Assembly: GCA_025766275.1 (NCBI GenBank)
Contig: JAFKAC010000002.1
Location: 1,984,001 to 2,048,000 of the forward strand
DNA length: 64,000 nt
Direction of reading: 5' to 3'
Source: Lactarius indigo
Taxonomy: Eukaryota; Basidiomycota; Agaricomycetes; Russulales; Russulaceae
A program made the position numbers and the translations under genes. The notes below the pieces were generated by a model. That model was not told the DNA's origin. It ran no database searches and saw nothing but the letters and a program-made list of their open reading frames with translations. Shown one piece after another: positions 11,929 to 21,191 of this stretch. The stretch's first letter is position 1. The number at the start of each line of letters is the position of its first letter.

Positions 11929-13047
11929 TGTTACGCTCCACTGGTGTAAGTCCAACTTGGACACGAGAAAGGCGTAATCAACTTAGCGGGAGTCAGGCGA
12001 ATGGGGACCACATGTAAACCCAACGCAAGCTGAACAGGGGCACACGGGCTCATGCTGCAGCAAACTATGAAAGAAGGCTATCCCTTGGTTGGATAGTAGC
12101 GGAGATACACCTAGTCCGAGACTAAGGCTTTAGGAGACGAGTCAAGTAGTGGATTGAAGAAGACCAAGATGGGGACTCTTGGTCTTCCGAGTTAACTACT
12201 TATACAGATACACGTGGGCTTTAAAGCGCCGCTGGAATAGTGAGTAACCAATAGCGTAACTAGCTCGAACCCTAGTACAGCTATCCTAGGAATGAGTCAT
12301 ACATGAGTCACAATCACATGTGAACTACTATGCTGACTGATGTGAAGTAAAAGTCCATGACTAATACTGATACCGGACCGTAGTCATAACCGGTCATGAG
12401 TCATGTATAATGAGTCATCAATGTTGATAAGTGACCCTTGCGCACTTAGCAGCTCACATGGACCGGACTTGCAGCATGGACTGCTTTAGATTAATTGGAC
12501 CTGTAGATTACTCACATTTGATCTGTACAATCTAGCGCTTATCATTGCGTCATGTATGACATCACTGTACCTTATGATATCATAGATCCAGACTCTGCGT
12601 TGTATCTAATGCCTTTGTACTATCCTTTGTTCTATCTTTATCATGATATCATTATGATGTCATTTACTTCTGGACTCTCTTTGTTCTGCGCTCTTTGTTC
12701 TCCATTAGCACACTCTTTTGTCCCACATGTAGAACAACGTCTCTTGTACTCTGTGACCCTATGTTACTTCTCTTGTACTAGTGTCACTCTCCTGTATAGT
12801 ATAAGTAGTAGGCTTGTACGCTCCTGGTCCACATCAGTTCCTCACTGCTGTGTGCCAGGTATGTTCCCTCTTCTCCAATGTATTATCAGTTCCTCACTGC
12901 TGTGTGCCAGACTCCCTGCTTTACTTGCAAGATCCCCTGTTACACCTCTGCTTTCAGCTACCTTTCATATCTCACCACAGTCCTCTTGTCCACTGTGAGT
13001 ATGGTCTTTATGTATGCTGTTCATCAATCAAGTCCGTACCGTAACAC
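11929..13047 (-). repeat. 5' LTR of element 2 (copy A), split by a solo LTR
   Basis: The ends are perfect 7-bp inverted repeats: TGTTACG at 11929-11935 and CGTAACA at 13041-13047. Without the 606 bp insertion and its 5 bp duplication it is 508 bp, similar to copies B (521 bp) and C (500 bp). It carries TATAAG (minus strand, 12199-12204) and an 11-bp hairpin at 12159-12187. It joins directly to the gag fragment of copy B at 13048. Confidence 0.85.
12422..13027 (+). mobile_element. Solo LTR nested in the element 2 LTR (606 bp, TSD ATCAA)
   Basis: The insertion starts TGTTGATAAG and ends TTCATCA. It is flanked by ATCAA at 12417-12421 and 13028-13032, a 5 bp target duplication. Copy B lacks the insertion at the matching place. 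A TATA-like TATAGTATAAG lies near 12794-12804. A 26-bp sequence occurs twice just after it (12833-12858 and 12885-12910). The orientation is taken from the TATA box. It has no coding region. Confidence 0.72.
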
Positions 13048-14515
13048 ACGCTCTCCGTCGAATACTGTGGGTGCTTCGCCAGCTAACTTGTTATTGGGGG
13101 GAATGATGGGACCTGCACCTGGTAATCCCCCTCCGGGGTGTCCTCCTCCTGGTGGTCCTCCAGGGAATCCTCCAGGGAATCCTCCAAATCCGTGCCCTCG
13201 TGGTGGTGGTCCTCCTCCTGGTAAGTCACCAGGGGGTCCACCTCCTCCACTAGGGGGATCGGCTACATCTGGTCCAATGGCTCAATGGATAGCCACGTCG
13301 TCGTTGGTCATACAATGTCCTGTATGTGGGTTGATTGGAGCCAATATGGCTCATGCTTCTTCTGCGATACATTGTTGTTCTTCACAAGCCAATTGTTCTA
13401 TAGTATCAGTGGCTAGTTGTACCTCTTCCTGTGTTATGGTGGTAGCAGCCATAACAGCTGCTGGGCTATGGATGTGGATTACTTCCGTTTCAGTTTGATG
13501 AATGGTAAGGGACTCAGTTCATTGTATAATATGATCACCAATGGCCCCTAGGCTGGTGTCTTCTGCCGGTGTGGTTCCCCTACTTGGTGATTGTTGACTG
13601 TCAGAGGCTTCTTCTCTGCTAATCCCCTCATCAGTGTGTTCTTGTGTTTTTCCATCAATGGGACTGTAATCCGCGTGGCTATTGAGCTCTCATGTGTTGA
13701 TGTCACAATTGTAATTCCTTCCTGCTGGTCGTATAATATCCCAGCAACGATCTATGGGGTTCCAAGTAACCTCAGTCCAACAGAGGTGTTCGAAATTGAA
13801 CTCAATGGGTTGGAAACGGTTGGGACCATTAAACTCTACGAAATATCCGGTATCTTCTCCTCATTCTCTCCACTGGGCTGCTCCTAAGAATCTTGTTGGT
13901 ACGTTGTGATCTCCTCGTCGTTCAATGTGATAGGGACGAAAGGATGTCCACTGGTCTCTGGTCAAATATGCCACGATGAGGATCTTGGTCTTAATGTTAC
14001 GCTCCACTGGCGTTAGTCTGACTTGGACTCTAAATAGGTGTAATCAACTTAGCAAAGTTTAGGCAAATAGGGACCATGTGTCAACCCAACACAAGCTGAA
14101 CAGGGGCTCTCCCTAGCACACGCTGCAGCAAAGATGAAGTAGTACTATCCTTTGACAGATAGAAGTGGAGGTACTCTTGGTTGGAGACCAAGGCAAATAG
14201 GAGACGAGTCAAGAAGGTGGATTTGAAGAAGACCAAGATGGAGACTCTTGGTCTTCAGAGGTGACTACTTATACAGTTATGCACAGGCTTTAAAGCGCCA
14301 CTAGAACAGTAGGTAACCAGTAGCGTAACTAGCTCAAACCCTAGTACAGCTATCCTAGGAATGAGTCATACATGAGTCACAATCACATGTGAACTACTAT
14401 GCTGACTGATGTGGTGTAAGAGTCCATGACTAATACTACTATCGGGCCATAGTCATAACCGGCCATGAGTCGTTCACAACACGTAATCAATCCGTAATGA
14501 GTCTGTACCGTAACA
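13048..14515 (-). mobile_element. Copy B: 5' fragment of an element-2-family retroelement
   Basis: The segment holds LTR B (13995-14515), the primer-binding site, the gag N-terminal region and the start of the Gly/Pro-rich gag linker, all on the minus strand. It is cut at 13048 where LTR A begins, in the middle of gag. The gag frame carries TGA codons, among them 13351-13353, the same place as the TGA at 11288-11290 in element 2. No RT or integrase is present. Element 2 probably inserted into, or recombined with, this copy. Confidence 0.82.
13995..14515 (-). repeat. LTR B (521 bp)
   Basis: The ends are TGTTACG at 13995 and CGTAACA at 14509-14515. It contains the perfect hairpin 14228-14256 (11-bp stem, 7-nt loop). 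Immediately inside, ATCTTGGTCTT at 13982-13992 marks the primer-binding site on the minus strand. Confidence 0.83.
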
Positions 14516-14753
14516 GTAGTCCCTTCGATTGATCGCATCACATTTCTTTATGTATCACTCATGCCTGACATTCCCCTGTGCAACTTGTAGAATTTCAGTG
14601 GTCCCTTTAATCGATTGTGTCGTGGTTTTTTTTATATATCACTCATGCCTCATGTTCCTCTGTCCATCCTCCATCCACTGACTCTCAGAATTTCAGCAAG
14701 GTCTGAGCATTCGCTTATAGTGGGGCCCACTTTTTTGCCCCTCGACGACATCA
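14516..14753. repeat. Spacer with two diverged copies of a ~100 bp unit
   Basis: Two blocks, about 14520-14605 and 14606-14705, share TATCACTCATGCCT and AGAATTTCAG with similar flanking text, so they are a diverged tandem duplication. I see no gene here. The hAT gene begins directly after. Confidence 0.45.
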
Positions 14754-16001
14754 ATGCCCCCCCAACATGTTCCCAAGGCTCCAAAAGCAAAGGCCATCAA
14801 CAATGTCCCCTCAGACCCACAGGAAGGCTCTCCAGCTCCAGCAGCCCTGGTACCCTCTGGTCCTTTGACTGGCCAGGCTTGGCATACTCATTCCTGTGTG
14901 CCAGTGAGTCCAATGACATTCAGCTTTGAAGATTATAGCTCTGGCAACTACCACTTAGTCTGCTGCTATGAAGGCCAAAGCTGTCAATGATGTCCCCACT
15001 GGCACAGACCCTCAAGACTCTTCAACTCCTGCTGCCCTGGTGCCCTCTCATCCGACTGGCCAGCATTGGTCTACTCGGACTTGTCTGCTGGTGAGTTCGA
15101 TATCATTCTAACATTGCATTGACAACTACAAACCTGCAATTAAGCCTGTTGACAACGACAATGAAGAATTCAAGCTTCCCAATGTTGATAGCGACAGTCC
15201 TGAGGTTGAGCCAATGCTTGATCTCTCAAAAGGATTCCTTACCCCACAATCTGCTACTCTTGGCACCTTGGACTCCAACACTTTGCCTCCAGTCAGCGAT
15301 ATGGAGCACTTTTTTGACAAATTTTGTAATGAGGTTGGCAAGATGATGAGACGATGCAATGTGTGTTTGTAAGCCATCTCATTTTGTATTACTGGTGCTG
15401 TGGTTTTGACAAAGCACTAGGAAGGAGGGCCTTAGTGACGAGAAGGCGCATTGTTATGGCCCGACTACAGGTAATAGTAACCTTCGGAAACACTTGCTTG
15501 TGAAGCATAAGGCCTTGTACATGGACGCTGCCAAAACACATAACTGGAAGCACAAGTTTTTAGATACGCAAGCCAAGCCTACCAACCAGGGAGACATGCC
15601 AGAGCATGTGCTTCTGGAGTACAGTTACAGCGTATTCATCCAATATCTCATCCGCTTCATTGTTGTGGATGACCAGGTAAGTGTTTCCCTGCTTGACTTC
15701 CATCTTAACTTCATCTTTTCTCGACCCAGTCACTTCGTGTGGTCAACTGCCCTGAATTTTGTGATATTTGTTGGCTTCTCCGACCACAACTTGAACACAT
15801 CCCACATCATGACACAATATGTGAACAAATTACCATTGAATGGGGGCACACCTTCAAGGAATTGTGCGCTGAACTTGCTGTAGGTCATCTCCTTGGTACT
15901 GAGCGACGACAAAGTTATATTAACCTGTAACTGTAAGAAATTGTGTGGTCGGATAAGTTTCACCACAGATATCTGGTCAAGCGCATCCCTAACCCCATAC
16001 C

Positions 16002-16739
16002 TGTCACGCCTCTACAGGGGCATGCATCGTTCTGTAACAGATCCTGCCCAAGGCAAAGGACTCTGAGTTGGTTCCCCACTGGGTGGAAGGACTCCTAAAG
16101 TCTTCAGTAACAGCCCCTGTGCTAAGGTAGCTGAGTCTGTGATGATCCCCCTGTGCTAAGGTGGGAAAGACTGGTCTGTAACAGCCCCTACACAGAGGTG
16201 ACTGAGTCTGTAGTAGTGGACAAGCTCGGAGGCCTAAGTCCAAAGGTCACGTGTCACTGGGCTGACCAGTAAGACAGAAGGAGGACAAGAGTGAAGTCAA
16301 GGGGAAGCCTGCACAGAGGCTGAGAGGGGAATGACCCAAAGAGGATAAGGGTCAAGGGTCAGGGATTCAGGGTCAAGGGCTTGAGTGCTGAAGGTACTGA
16401 AGCACTCAAGGAGTCAATGGAGATACAATGCAGATAGTTGATTAAGCCAAAGCTAAGGAGCTAAGGCGCACTACAGGAGTCCCTATATAGTACAGGATTG
16501 CGCCTGAGCACATAATGCTACTGGTTGCTATAGATAGAGTAATGTGCTGGCAAGATGGTGCTAGTATCGTGCAAGATGGTGTCATGCCAGCAAGGCAACA
16601 AGAAGGTGAACAAGAATAGCACAGAAGGTGCTAGAATCATCAGATAAAGGGGAAGCATAGGTTCAAGAAGGTAACTGCCAAGAAAGGGAGTAGATCAGAT
16701 ACAGGCAGGAAAGGAAAGGTGGCAGGGGAGTTCATGACA
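16002..16739. mobile_element. Solo LTR in the hAT gene (738 bp, TSD ATACC)
   Basis: The insertion starts TGTCACGCC and ends CATGACA. It is flanked by ATACC at 15997-16001 and 16740-16744. Removing it and one duplication joins the hAT codons as SLTPYLTITLHW, which fits the family. A related but composite copy lies at 21192-22301. The orientation is unclear; no coding capacity is seen. Confidence 0.82.
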
Positions 16740-18007
16740 ATACCTCACCATAACATTGCACTGGATCACATGGACTCCTAACAATAATCTCTGTCTGAAA
16801 GCCACTTTAATTGGCTTTCATCGCCTCACAGGTTCACATACAGGTACAAACATTGCTGAGGCCATCTTGTCTCTCATTGATCACGCCCATATTACATCAA
16901 AGGTATGTGACCGTGTATCGAAACCAACAACCTTACTGAACACTGTAGATTGGGCATTTCACTCTTGACAATGCCTCAAATAATGCGGCCGCTATGAAAG
17001 AGTTGGAGATATTGCTTGCCGCCGAGTGTGACTTCACATTCAATCATCTCAACAATCATATCATGTGCTACCCCCATGTCATCAACATCTGCACTGCCCA
17101 CATTGTTGCCACAAGTACTCGAGTCAGCAAGAAATACTTGGATAGTAACAGTTTGGATGGTGATGATGATGATGATTTTGATCCTATTTACCCTTGTCAT
17201 CACAAGGGGCCTGAACTTGATGATGAGTTCATTGCACCATAGCTGCCAGAGCGTCAAGCATGGCTTAGGAGTCTGAAAAGCGATCCTGTCAAATGCATTG
17301 CGGATATTGTCCGCTACATACATGCATTGGATGCCAGAAAGCAGACATTTGCAGGGATCATCTGGCTCTGTACCAAGGATGACCCCGAGTTATGCAAAAA
17401 TAAGCCACTCAAACTCATTCAGCATGTCAAGACTCAATGGGATTTGGTTTACCTTATGCTTGAACGTTTCTGTTTTCTTTGAAAGGTAAATCAGATGTCC
17501 TCATGAATGGTCAGTACTACTAATTCCAGACATTAAGGCCATAGATATGTATTTTGCTAACAACTCGGCCATCGAGTCTATGAAGTTAAGCACTACTGAC
17601 TGGGAGCTGCTAGAGGGCATAGAAGTCGTCCTTGAGGTATGTTCTCCAAACACCCTTCGCACATCACATTGACCTGATTACAATCACAAGGCTGCACACG
17701 TGGTCCTGCAAACTATGTTGTCTGAACCAACACCAGTCTTGTGCAGTGCCATTGCTAGTTTCGAACTACTCATGACTAAATGGGAACGACTGGGCGAGGA
17801 ACACCCAGAACTACAGTATTGGACACAGATCAGTTTGGTTTGGGTGCAAAAGTACTACAAGTGGATGGACGATACTGACACCTACGTCATTGCCCTGGGT
17901 GAGTTTCCATTTTCCGGGTTATATAGTCGCTGAGTCGCACGACACAATTGGCTCTAAAGTCCTCAATCCTTCCATACACTTCTCATGGATCCAGCGCAAG
18001 TGGGATT

Positions 18008-18785
18008 TGTCACGGACGCTCTATTTTTGCCTTATTTTTCTGTATTTTTATGGATTTATTGGGTAGAAGATACGAGGCTCTACGTTGTGTCAACACATCC
18101 AAGCCCTTATCATAAGATATGATAAGATGGTTAGTCACGTGATGTCAACATGTGCACCTACAAGCACGTGACCCTGGGATAGTAACTTCCTTATTGGATG
18201 TTACCTCTTTAGGTCACCTCCCCATTAAGTAAAGGAGTTTCTCATTGGACAATAAGCAGGGAACATTCTAGATAGTTCTAGGCTACATTGTCATAGGGTT
18301 GTGACTCATAAGATAAGGACACGTCATTGTTCTGTCAGCGTTAATGACTGTGCATCAGTCAGCATAATAGATAACGCTATTATTAGACACGACGCGTCAG
18401 CGTCTGACTCATTACTATTACATGTACCTTTAGTAACAAGGTTCTATAGTAATTCAAACTCAGCCACAGCATAGTATATAGACCCTCATGTAGCGTCCTG
18501 AGTGGAACCAACTTGTCCTCTTGGTTCTCCACTCAGGTGCGCATTCCCTTGTATTTCCCTTACTCTTCACCAATGTTAACTTGTCCTCTTGGTTCTCCAC
18601 TCAGCGTGCCACTGTGTGATCACCTTGCCTTTGACCTTGCATAAAGGTCTTATGTGTGCATACCCTCCGCAGTGACTGTACATTCGGCACGTGACTTGTC
18701 TCCACGCTAGGCTTGAGCGTGTTACCAGTTCAGTTCACTAACACTTCCCTTGGTCTAGTTGTACGCGATAAGTCATACCGCTACA
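18008..18785 (+). mobile_element. Second solo LTR in the hAT gene (778 bp, TSD GGATT)
   Basis: The insertion runs from TGTCACGG to CCGCTACA and is flanked by GGATT at 18003-18007 and 18786-18790. Removing it restores a good hAT reading, RKWDSEYIERSKQIM, across the site. A TATA-like stretch lies near 18472-18481. It contains a 27-bp direct repeat (18510-18536 and 18578-18604) and an inverted repeat at 18499-18536. It has no coding region. Confidence 0.85.
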
Positions 18786-19526
18786 GGATTCAGAATACAT
18801 TGAGAGGTCTAAACAGATCATGCTCAACCTTGCAAGTATTTGACTTTTTTTTTCCCATTCTTGCATTAACCATCTGTCCCAGATGCACAATTATCACGAA
18901 CAAGACCCGTCTATTGTGCAGCCCACTCAAACCGTTGCCTGTCCCAAGCTTCCATCATATGCGAAGACATTGACGTGCTTCAAACTCAAAGATCACCCTA
19001 TTTACCCCAGGCTCAATAGTTCAGAACTGATGGGGGCTGTTGACGACAAATTCGCAAAGTACATCTCAGGTCCATTGACGTCGGACAAGACCAACATCCT
19101 GGTCTACTGGGAGGTAAGTCCCATGTCCCACTCAATCATGTTAGCACCAACAACTTGCACTACCGTCAGGCCCACAAGTCAGAATTCCCTACCCTCTTTG
19201 CCATCACCATGGACTACCTTCCAATTCAGGCATCTTCTGTCCTATGCGAGCATGTGTTTTCATCAGCTTCAGAGACCAATACCAAGAAACAAAATCGGAT
19301 CACCGCAGCCTTAATGGAGGCTCTGCAAATGCTGAAGTTTCTGCTGAAGAAGCAGCATCTAGACTTTATGGCCAGTTGGATGACCCTGGAAGATGTGATG
19401 CCGGGAGCAACCAGGATGGAGGGGGACTCTCAGCTGATGATCACGCTCAACTCTTTGTTGGATGGTGACATCGAAGTGGCAAGGGATGAGCTACTTGGTG
19501 ATGATATGAAGAACTACAACACTTGA

Positions 19527-19746
19527 ACTCATACATATTACATTCCCGATACTTGTACCTTGAAGCTCTGAAATCACAATAATAGGTGCCCTCTTCTTGG
19601 TGGGAAACTGTGGGAATGTCCTGTTAGAGTTCTAACTAGCACTGACCATTTGTTTTTCTCGTTCCATTTTCACCCTCTCACTTAAATCCCTGTCTTTTTT
19701 TTCTTTTAATTTGTACTTCTGGGTCGACCCAAAAACTCCCATCTCC
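19527..19746. other. Spacer between hAT gene and kinase relic
   Basis: About 220 bp of A/T-rich sequence. No gene, LTR end or inverted repeat is recognised. Confidence 0.5.
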
Positions 19747-20823
19747 ATGTCAGATTCAGACAGGACACATCTAAATAGGCAGCAGCCTAGTATAGTTCGC
19801 ATACATGGAAGGTATAGAATGGGGAAGTTACTGGGCTGTGGCACTTCCGGTGAGCCATTCTGATTCAGGCCTTTCAATTGTTCTCAACCCTCTAGGGGAT
19901 GTCTACCTAGGACAGGATATCAAAATGGGGCAGGACATCACCCTCAAACTTGAACATATCCAAACGCGAACCCCTAGGCTCTATCACAAGCATACCATCT
20001 ACAAGACCCTTGCTAACATGCCAGGCATCCCTGCCATGCATTGGTATGGTAAAGAGGTCCCCTACAACGTGATGGTTCTCGATCGCCTCGGCCTTACGTT
20101 AGAAGAGGTGATAACCAAGTGCCACAACATAAACTTGGTGTTCTTGTATGCCAGCCAAATGGTATTTTCTGTCTGATCCACGCTCCAGATATATAACTTA
20201 TACACCTGCTCTTTTTACAGCTCTCATGTCTTGAATCACTCCACGAATGAAGCTACATCCATTGAGATGTCAAACCTACAAACTTCATGACAGGCATTGG
20301 GGAGCCAAACAGCCGGGTATTTCTGATTGACTTCAGCTTGGCCCAACACTTTCGTGATCCCTCTACCTGTCAACACATTCTGCTGGTTTCTGGGCTCAAG
20401 ATTGTGGGCACCATCACCTTTACCTCAATCAACAGTCATTCAGGGCAGACACAATCATGCCACAACGATCTTGAATCCCTTGTCTATTGTATAGTCTACT
20501 TATGTCACGGTCGCTTACCTTGGCAGGACATTATCAAGGGGCACTCCATTGAGCACTATGGAGCGTCCATTCTCGAGAAGAAGATTGCCTCCATCAATAC
20601 TCTTTGCCAAGGCTTACCTGCACCCTTCCTCACATTTACAAAGCATATCCAATCACTCGGCTTCGATAAGAAGCTGCAGTACGACTACCTTCACACTCTC
20701 CTCACACAATGCTCAGCTCACAGATTGAATGAGGACGTGTCAAACCCCGTTACCACATCACCTTCCTTCAGCAAACATAGTCTCCCTGCTAACTGCTCCT
20801 TGCCATCCAGTGGCCAAATGTGA
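19747..20823 (+). pseudogene. Casein kinase 1-like protein kinase relic
   Basis: The start ATG at 19747 leads into RYRMGKLLGCGTSGDVYLG, a glycine-rich loop, split by an intron at about 19852-19897. Then come the VMVLDRLGLTLEEV region and, after an intron ending at 20220, the catalytic segment. There the sequence reads YIH-stop-DVKPTNF: the arginine codon of HRD is TGA (20263-20265), and another TGA stands at 20248-20250. DFG is replaced by DFS (LIDFSLAQHF). The CK1-type C-lobe (HNDLESLVYCIVYL, LPWQDI) follows to the end. CK1-like kinases are often amplified in basidiomycetes. Both stops could be CGA to TGA changes. Substrate unknown. Confidence 0.78.
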
Positions 20824-21191
20824 GTCATATTTTTGTTACTCAGTGTCGCCTGAGTTGATGATGAGAACACGCAGTTTACATTCATCTGGATGCTTGGCAA
20901 ATGTTCCCATGATTACAAGGTCATCGTTGGTGCATTGAGGGTGTATTATAACTGGACATATACCTTGCATGTTGTATCCTTCCCCTGTAGTTTGTATACC
21001 TCGCTACAGTGCTGTGTAGGGACTTTTACAATTTAGTTACATTTCAGACGTGGCTTATTGTTTCAAGCCATTGGCTCAGAGCAAATTAGCCATGAATTTT
21101 AGCCGGGGCTTGGCTCCATATGTAAGCCCCCATTATGGGCTTGCATGGCTCAGCTTGGGCTAGCTCTGGCTCCTGGAGCCCCGCAACACTA
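20824..21191. other. Possible hAT-type terminal region with GGCT/AGCC subterminal repeats
   Basis: From about 21090 to 21190 there are many short copies of GGCT and AGCC in both directions (GGGGCTTGGCTCC, GGGCTTGCATGGCT, CAGCTTGGGCTAGCT), ending CTGGAGCCCCGCAACACTA. Such subterminal repeats and an end of this style are common in fungal hAT elements. I found no matching inverted end near 14.6-14.8 kb, so the assignment is tentative. It directly borders the truncated LTR remnant at 21192. Confidence 0.3.

Larger units (their letters stand above)
9959..11977 (-). pseudogene. gag of element 2, with two in-frame TGA codons
   Basis: Reading on the minus strand, the frame is open from 11977, inside the 5' LTR, to TGA at 9959-9961, apart from TGA at 11852-11854 and 11288-11290. 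The sequence includes a conserved N-terminal block (FLGAAQWRERGED, EFNFDHLCW), a Gly/Pro-rich linker near 11050-11210, a capsid-like helical region, and one CCHC knuckle (CYNCGKDGHMAHDC) near 10180-10230. Copies B and C carry the same N-terminal block, so it is coding. No convincing ATG is seen at its start in this copy. The TGA at 11852-11854 is CGA in copy B. Confidence 0.82.
6178..13047 (-). mobile_element. Ty3/Gypsy chromovirus, element 2 (3'-truncated)
   Basis: A second chromovirus lies on the minus strand. In its own orientation it reads 5' LTR (13047-11929, split by a solo LTR), primer-binding site, gag, then pol, and it stops at 6178 where element 1's LTR begins. Its 3' LTR and the C-terminal end of pol are missing. 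The family is related to element 1 but clearly diverged in protein sequence. The missing 3' part may lie left of element 1 outside the window, if element 1 inserted into it. Confidence 0.9.
14754..19526 (+). pseudogene. hAT-family transposase gene, interrupted by two solo LTRs
   Basis: Spliced exons give a hAT transposase: an N-terminal region with a possible zinc finger (RKHLLVKHKALY at 15485-15525), a DDE-type core starting ISFTTDIWSS near 15950, then LGHFTLDNASNN near 16945-16985, and a C-terminal dimerisation block (ASSVLCEHVFSSASE) at about 19225-19275, ending at TGA 19524-19526. Short GT-AG introns are present, for example 19111-19169. Two solo LTRs (16002-16739, 18008-18785) sit inside exons. 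An in-frame TAG at 17240-17242 and an apparent frame change near 17480 confirm it is dead. The N-terminal exon looks tandemly duplicated (14780-14910 and 14970-15090). Start choice is uncertain. Confidence 0.82.

Noticed and set aside
12878..13498. Plus-strand 206-aa open frame rich in Gly and Pro
   Set aside because: It is the antisense of the gag linker of copy B and of part of the neighbouring LTR; the sense reading on the minus strand matches gag of element 2.
16002..16739. Large intron of the hAT gene
   Set aside because: TG...CA ends and the ATACC duplication identify an inserted LTR; hAT introns here are about 50 bp.
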